In this document: positions 60,149-64,000 of the stretch, piece by piece
How the letters are laid out: every line of letters starts with the position of its first letter
Numbering within the stretch: position 1 is the stretch's first letter
Assembly (NCBI RefSeq): GCF_963668085.1
Contig: NZ_OY764058.1
Coordinates: forward strand, 620,001-684,000
DNA: 64,000 nt
Reading direction: 5' to 3'
Source: an uncultured Ilyobacter sp.
GTDB lineage: Bacteria > Fusobacteriota > Fusobacteriia > Fusobacteriales > Fusobacteriaceae
The notes under the pieces: generated by a model
Database searches by the model: none
The model's input: only the letters and a program-made list of their open reading frames with translations
Told to the model about the DNA's origin: nothing
Translations under genes and position numbers: made by a program

Positions 60149-61543
60149 TTAAATAGACTTGCTTAATTTTTCATGTATGGATTTTGCTGCCGTCTTCCCT
60201 GCTCCCATTGCAAGGATTACAGTAGCTGCACCTGTTACAACGTCACCACCTGCATAAACACTGTCCTTGGTAGTTTCCATACTGTCCTCTTCCACTATTA
60301 TCCCGCCCCAATTATGGGTTTTTAGGCCCTTAGTTGTCTGCCTTATTAGAGGGTTTGGAGACTGACCTATGGCGATTATGACTCTGTCCACATCCAATAA
60401 GAATTCACTTCCCTCTATAGCTACAGGTCTTCTTCTTCCACTTTCATCAGGCTCAGAAAGCTCCATCTCTACACACTCTAGCTTGTCTACCCAGCCGTTA
60501 TCTCCTTTGATTCCAACAGGGTTTGAAAGAAGTCTGAATATCACTCCCTCTTCCTTGGCATGATGCACCTCTTCTAACCTCGCTGGTAGCTCCTCTTCAC
60601 CTCTTCTATACACGATATAAACTTCTTTGGCTCCAAGTCTTACAGCTGTTCTAGCAGCATCCATGGCCACATTTCCACCACCGATTACTGCTATCTTCTC
60701 TCCCAAACTGATTGGAGTAGGGCTGTTTTTATCATAGGCCTTCATGAGATTTACCCTGGTGAGAAACTCATTTGCAGAATAAACTCCGTTTAGATTTTCA
60801 CCCTCGATTCCCATAAAATTTGGAAGTCCTGCTCCGCTTCCTATAAATACAGACTTATATCCCTCTTCCATGAGCTCGTCTACAGTTATAGATCTTCCGA
60901 CTATTACATTTTTCTGTATTTTGACTCCCTGCTCTGCTACATTTTCGATCTCTTTTTTTACTATCTCTTTAGGAAGCCTGAATTCCGGGATACCATACAT
61001 CAAGACTCCACCTGCTGTGTGAAGGGCTTCAAATATTGTTACGTCATAGCCATATTTTGCAAGCTCTCCTGCACATGCTAGACCTGCAGGACCGGCTCCT
61101 GTTACGGCCACTTTTATATTGTTGCTCTCTGCCTTTTTTTCTTTTATTTTGCCATTTTTAATAAACCAGTCTGCCACAAATCTTTCTAGTCTTCCTATTC
61201 CCACAGGTTCACCCTTCATGCCTCTTACACACTTTGATTCACACTGTTTTTCCTGAGGACACACTCTTCCGCAAATTGCAGGGAGAGAGTTTTGTTCCAC
61301 CAAAATATCATAGGCCTCTTCAAAATTTCCCTCTGCCACCTTATTTATAAACTGTGGTATATGGACATTTACCGGACAACCAGCTACACATGCCGGTGAT
61401 TTACACTGTATACATCTTTTTGCCTCGTTTATTGCTTCTTCTTCAGAGTACCCCAAAGACACCTCTTCGAAATTTTTTCTTCTTTCCTCAGGATTTTGTT
61501 CTGCAATCTTTGTTTTCTGAAGAGTCATATTAAATTTCCCCAT
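60149..61543 (-). CDS. nfnB: NfnB subunit: NADH-dependent ferredoxin:NADP+ oxidoreductase
   Basis: A 464-residue GltD-like flavoprotein. Cysteines 44, 47, 52 and 56 ('CIQCKSPACVAGC') and those in 'CGRVCPQEKQCESKC' bind two [4Fe-4S] clusters. 'VAVTGAGPAGLACAGELAKY' is the FAD site. 'IAVIGGGNVAMDAARTAVRL' is the NADPH site. 'DSVYAGGDVVTGAATVILAM' ends the protein. Alone it might be called a homotetrameric glutamate synthase small subunit, but its partner just upstream is the FNR-like NfnA, which defines the bifurcating transhydrogenase. GGGGGAT precedes the ATG. Confidence 0.9.
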   Translation of the reverse strand: MGKFNMTLQKTKIAEQNPEERRKNFEEVSLGYSEEEAINEAKRCIQCKSPACVAGCPVNVHIPQFINKVAEGNFEEAYDILVEQNSLPAICGRVCPQEKQCESKCVRGMKGEPVGIGRLERFVADWFIKNGKIKEKKAESNNIKVAVTGAGPAGLACAGELAKYGYDVTIFEALHTAGGVLMYGIPEFRLPKEIVKKEIENVAEQGVKIQKNVIVGRSITVDELMEEGYKSVFIGSGAGLPNFMGIEGENLNGVYSANEFLTRVNLMKAYDKNSPTPISLGEKIAVIGGGNVAMDAARTAVRLGAKEVYIVYRRGEEELPARLEEVHHAKEEGVIFRLLSNPVGIKGDNGWVDKLECVEMELSEPDESGRRRPVAIEGSEFLLDVDRVIIAIGQSPNPLIRQTTKGLKTHNWGGIIVEEDSMETTKDSVYAGGDVVTGAATVILAMGAGKTAAKSIHEKLSKSI

Positions 61544-61553
61544 TTTTATCCCC

Positions 61554-62375
61554 CTATATTCCTAATCTACATCTGTGTTCTGCTTCTTCTGGCATATACA
61601 TAGTCTGCCTTCTCATGAGTTCCTCAAAATCAACTAAAAAACCATCAAAATCCGGACCGTCTACACAGGCAAATTTTGTCTCTTGTCCTATTGTAACTCT
61701 GCATCCTCCGCACATTCCTGTACCGTCTATCATTATGGGATTGAGTGAAACAGAGGTTGGTATATTCAGTTCTTTTGTTATCTCCACAACTGATTTCATC
61801 ATTACAAGAGGACCTATAGCGATAACTTCATCGTATTTTTCCCCCTGAGAAATGAGCTCTTTTAATACGTCAGTGACAAAACCCTTTTTCCCCTTGCTTC
61901 CGTCATTGGTTGCAAAATATATATTTTCTGCTATTTCCCCAAACTCTTCGTGAAGTATCATCATCTCTTCTGTCCTGCTTCCGATGATGATATCACAGGC
62001 AGTTCCCATTTCTGTTAATTTCTTTATCTGAGGGTATAGAGGCGCCGCTCCTACTCCTCCCCCTATACCGAGAACTCTCTTGACTTTCTTCATATGAGCC
62101 GGCTGTCCTAAAGGCCCTGCTATGCTGCTTATAGTCTGTCCTTCCAACTTTTGGCTGAGAAGTTTTGTTGTATATCCCACTACCTGATATATGATAGTTA
62201 CACTATTTTCTGACCTATCGTAATCTGCTATTGTTAGAGGGATTCTCTCTCCATCTTCTTCTACCATAACCATGACAAACTGTCCAGGCTGGCATTTTTT
62301 TGCGATATATGGAGCCTCTATAACCATTTTTTCTATATCTTGGCTCAGTATCTCTTTCTTTAAAATTTTATACAT
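61554..62375 (-). CDS. nfnA: NfnA subunit: FAD/NAD-binding partner of NfnB
   Basis: A ~273-residue ferredoxin-NADP reductase-like subunit. 'EAPYIAKKCQPGQFVMVMVE' and 'IPLTIADYDRSENSVTIIYQ' form the FAD barrel. 'VLGIGGGVGAAPLYPQIKKL' binds NAD(H). 'GTGMCGGCRVTIGQETKFAC' binds the [2Fe-2S] cluster. The ATG at 62375 has AAGGGTG upstream; the in-frame extension to 62411 lacks a site. With NfnB it couples NADH and reduced ferredoxin to NADP+ reduction, supplying NADPH in fermentation. Sulfide dehydrogenase (Sud) is the main alternative name. Confidence 0.9.
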   Translation of the reverse strand: MYKILKKEILSQDIEKMVIEAPYIAKKCQPGQFVMVMVEEDGERIPLTIADYDRSENSVTIIYQVVGYTTKLLSQKLEGQTISSIAGPLGQPAHMKKVKRVLGIGGGVGAAPLYPQIKKLTEMGTACDIIIGSRTEEMMILHEEFGEIAENIYFATNDGSKGKKGFVTDVLKELISQGEKYDEVIAIGPLVMMKSVVEITKELNIPTSVSLNPIMIDGTGMCGGCRVTIGQETKFACVDGPDFDGFLVDFEELMRRQTMYMPEEAEHRCRLGI

Positions 62376-62446
62376 TTTTTCACCCTTCTTAGTAAATTTA
62401 ATTTTTTTCACATTTTCAAAAAAATATCAGGTTGATTAATTTTTAA

Positions 62447-62488
62447 AAAGGTGTGGTAAATTTCATACAGAAATTTACCACACCTTTG
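62447..62488. terminator. Intrinsic terminator after the alcohol dehydrogenase gene
   Basis: AAAGGTGTGGTAAATTT / AAATTTACCACACCTTT, a 17-bp perfect stem with a 7-base loop. Confidence 0.92.
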
Positions 62489-62506
62489 AAATTATCTATT
62501 AATTAT

Positions 62507-63664
62507 CTATATATTTGAAGCTGTAACCCCGTAATATGCAGCCTTGTAGATCTCTTTTACATCTTCTACAGATGACTGTCTAGGATTAGTAAGGGTACAA
62601 GGATCCTCAAAGGCATTTTTACTCATTCTGTCTAGGACTTGGTTGAATTTTTCCTCATTCATGTCTACTTCTGTTATCTCTTTTAAGCTTGTAGGGATTC
62701 CAACTTTTTTATTGAGCTCTTTTAAGCTCTCAACTATGTCGGACTTTCCTAAGGCTTTTTCTAAATGAGAAAACTTATCTGTTGCTTTTTGGTTGTATTC
62801 TACGATATAAGGTAGTAATACAGCGTTAGCAAGTCCGTGAGTTATACCTAGTTCTCCACCTATTTTGTGAGCCAGGCTGTGTACTAAGCCCAAAGACGAG
62901 TTTGTAAATGCCATTCCTGCAAGAGTAGATGCATTATGCATGTGATTTCTAGCTTCCATGTCATCTGCTTTTTCATAGGCTAAAGGAAGATTATCATAGA
63001 CAAGTTTTATAGATTCCACCGCCATAGGGTCTGTATAGCTTGTTGCATTTGTAGACACCAAGGCCTCTATTGCGTGTGTCATTACATCCATACCTGTATT
63101 GGCAGTTATATGAGCTGGCATTTTTGCCGGAAGAGCTGGGTCTAAAAGAGCTATATCCGGAGTTATCTCGTAAGAAACCAAAGGATATTTTATATGATTT
63201 TCAGTATCAGTTATTACAGAGAAAGCAGTTATCTCAGAAGCAGTACCACTTGTAGATGGAATAGCAATGAATTTAGCTTTTTTTCTGAGCGTTGGGAACT
63301 TTCCAGCTACAAGGTCTTCAAATTTTGAATCAGGATATTCATAGAACACCCACATAATCTTAGCTGCATCTAGTGCAGAACCTCCACCGATAGCAATAAT
63401 CCAATCAGGATTAAATTCTGCCATCTCTTTTCCGCCTCTTAAAACTGTTTCCACAGATGGATTTGGTTCTACTCCGTCAACTATAGAGACCTCCATTCCT
63501 GCTTTTTCAAGTTGAGCTTTTGCTTCATCTAAGAATCCGAATCTTTTCATAGAACTTCCGCCTGTTACAAGCGTAGCTCTTTTCCCTTCTAATGTTGATA
63601 GATATTCTAGTGCATTTTCCCCAAAAACTATATCCTTTGGAACTCTAAACCATTGTAAAGCCAT
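62507..63664 (-). CDS. Iron-containing alcohol dehydrogenase
   Basis: A 385-residue group III dehydrogenase. 'WIIAIGGGSALDAAKIMWVF' and 'IAIPSTSGTASEITAFSVIT' bind NAD(P). 'TGMDVMTHAIEALVS', 'GLVHSLAHKIGGELGITHGL' supply the Asp and three His iron ligands. The ending 'DPCTLTNPRQSSVEDVKEIY' is typical of butanol- and propanediol-type dehydrogenases. Length is normal. CAGGGGG precedes the ATG. It probably reduces an aldehyde during fermentation and recycles NAD(P)+; the exact substrate is unknown. Confidence 0.93.
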   Translation of the reverse strand: MALQWFRVPKDIVFGENALEYLSTLEGKRATLVTGGSSMKRFGFLDEAKAQLEKAGMEVSIVDGVEPNPSVETVLRGGKEMAEFNPDWIIAIGGGSALDAAKIMWVFYEYPDSKFEDLVAGKFPTLRKKAKFIAIPSTSGTASEITAFSVITDTENHIKYPLVSYEITPDIALLDPALPAKMPAHITANTGMDVMTHAIEALVSTNATSYTDPMAVESIKLVYDNLPLAYEKADDMEARNHMHNASTLAGMAFTNSSLGLVHSLAHKIGGELGITHGLANAVLLPYIVEYNQKATDKFSHLEKALGKSDIVESLKELNKKVGIPTSLKEITEVDMNEEKFNQVLDRMSKNAFEDPCTLTNPRQSSVEDVKEIYKAAYYGVTASNI

Positions 63665-64000
63665 TTTCTACCCCCTGAAGTTTTATTTATTTTTTTACAG
63701 CCACTGGGCTCTTTGAAACATAAAAATAAACTAATATTTTATAGCGGTTCTTTTTTAAAAAGCTTTTGTGAAATTAAGAACTACTAACAACTTCAGTATA
63801 TCGCTGTTTGAGGGAAAAAACTAATTTATTTTTGCAAAAAATACCACTTTTTTGAATTCATCACTATATTTTTCACAATATTTTACGATTTTTTTATTTT
63901 TTATTCCTCTCAACTGAAGGAATTTATTTGATAGGAAAACCTTCCTTAGGTATACTTAAAGTAATTTCCATAAAAAATAAAATGAAGGTATTTATTATGT
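63665..64000. other. AT-rich intergenic region, with a possible plus-strand start at the edge
   Basis: This region holds the control sequences of the dehydrogenase gene; TATAAA-like sequence on the minus strand near 63740 may be a -10. At the far right an ATG (63997-63999) with GAAGG upstream may start a plus-strand gene outside the window. Nothing else is recognisable. Confidence 0.35.

Noticed and set aside
63760..63870. TTGTGAAATT and TTCACAAT sequences, possible Rex redox-repressor half-sites before the alcohol dehydrogenase
   Set aside because: The half-sites are not at the spacing of a TTGTGA-N6-TCACAA palindrome, so they may be chance in AT-rich DNA.
1..64000. CRISPR arrays, prophage or insertion-sequence transposases
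   Set aside because: No regularly spaced direct repeats and no transposase, integrase or phage structural gene were seen.

Overview
This is a low-GC bacterial chromosome segment. It has short intergenic gaps, strong GGAGG-type ribosome binding sites and many intrinsic terminators. The gene set (FabK enoyl reductase, NfnAB transhydrogenase, iron alcohol dehydrogenase, two-gene GltBD, a TM1266-like regulator, AddAB-like nuclease, LuxS, ThiD2) fits an anaerobe. Overall resemblance suggests a Fusobacteriota member of the Ilyobacter/Propionigenium kind. That placement is inference; no rRNA gene is present to prove it. There is no phage, IS transposase or CRISPR array.

Layout. 1-1.3 kb: start of a PTS EIIA (crr) and a LacI-type regulator, each with a matching operator. 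1.6-6.5 kb: a degenerate GGDEF-like protein, an AraC regulator with a strong promoter, then a flavin split-barrel protein coupled to a rifampin-phosphotransferase-like dikinase. 7-9.7 kb: a membrane diguanylate cyclase and a GAF/HD-GYP phosphodiesterase. 10-14 kb: CbiX-like chelatase, ornithine/alanine racemase, HAD hydrolase, SerC. 15-24.5 kb: gltBD with a long structured leader, a PHP hydrolase, a nitronate-monooxygenase-like enzyme, FabK. 24.5-30 kb (minus): methyltransferase, SbcC, SbcD. 31-40 kb: MscS channel, degenerate GGDEF protein, ArsB/NhaD-type permease, AddB-like and AddA-like nuclease/helicase. 40-45 kb (minus): orphan prepilin, cNMP-domain protein, Ugd, Pcm, TM1266-like protein, MATE pump. 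45-48 kb: small membrane protein, Cys-rich PAS-GGDEF, ThiD2, small MscS. 48-53 kb (minus): a TrpXYZ-type ABC transporter with two substrate-binding lipoproteins and a WYL regulator. 53.6-64 kb: MsmK/MalK ATPase, tRNA-Leu(CAG), luxS, two large c-di-GMP proteins, NfnAB and an iron alcohol dehydrogenase.

The most notable finding is a tryptophan leader-peptide attenuator upstream of the TrpX transporter. A sigma70-type promoter is followed by a 29-codon ORF with three consecutive Trp codons, then two tandem hairpins whose arms can pair alternatively, the second being an intrinsic terminator. This ties the transporter to tryptophan supply by classical ribosome-stalling logic. A possible third, decayed trpX copy lies just upstream.

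The second notable finding is a family of three non-coding 480-600 bp elements. They are built pairwise from three modules (A-B', B-C', C-A') and share inverted, hairpin-bearing ends, so they look like recombining MITE-like elements.

The window is rich in c-di-GMP genes: four GGDEF proteins with an intact motif (one also EAL), one HD-GYP, and two degenerate GGDEF relatives. This suggests a free-living, sensory lifestyle. Redox and nitrogen metabolism are linked through GltBD, NfnAB and the alcohol dehydrogenase.
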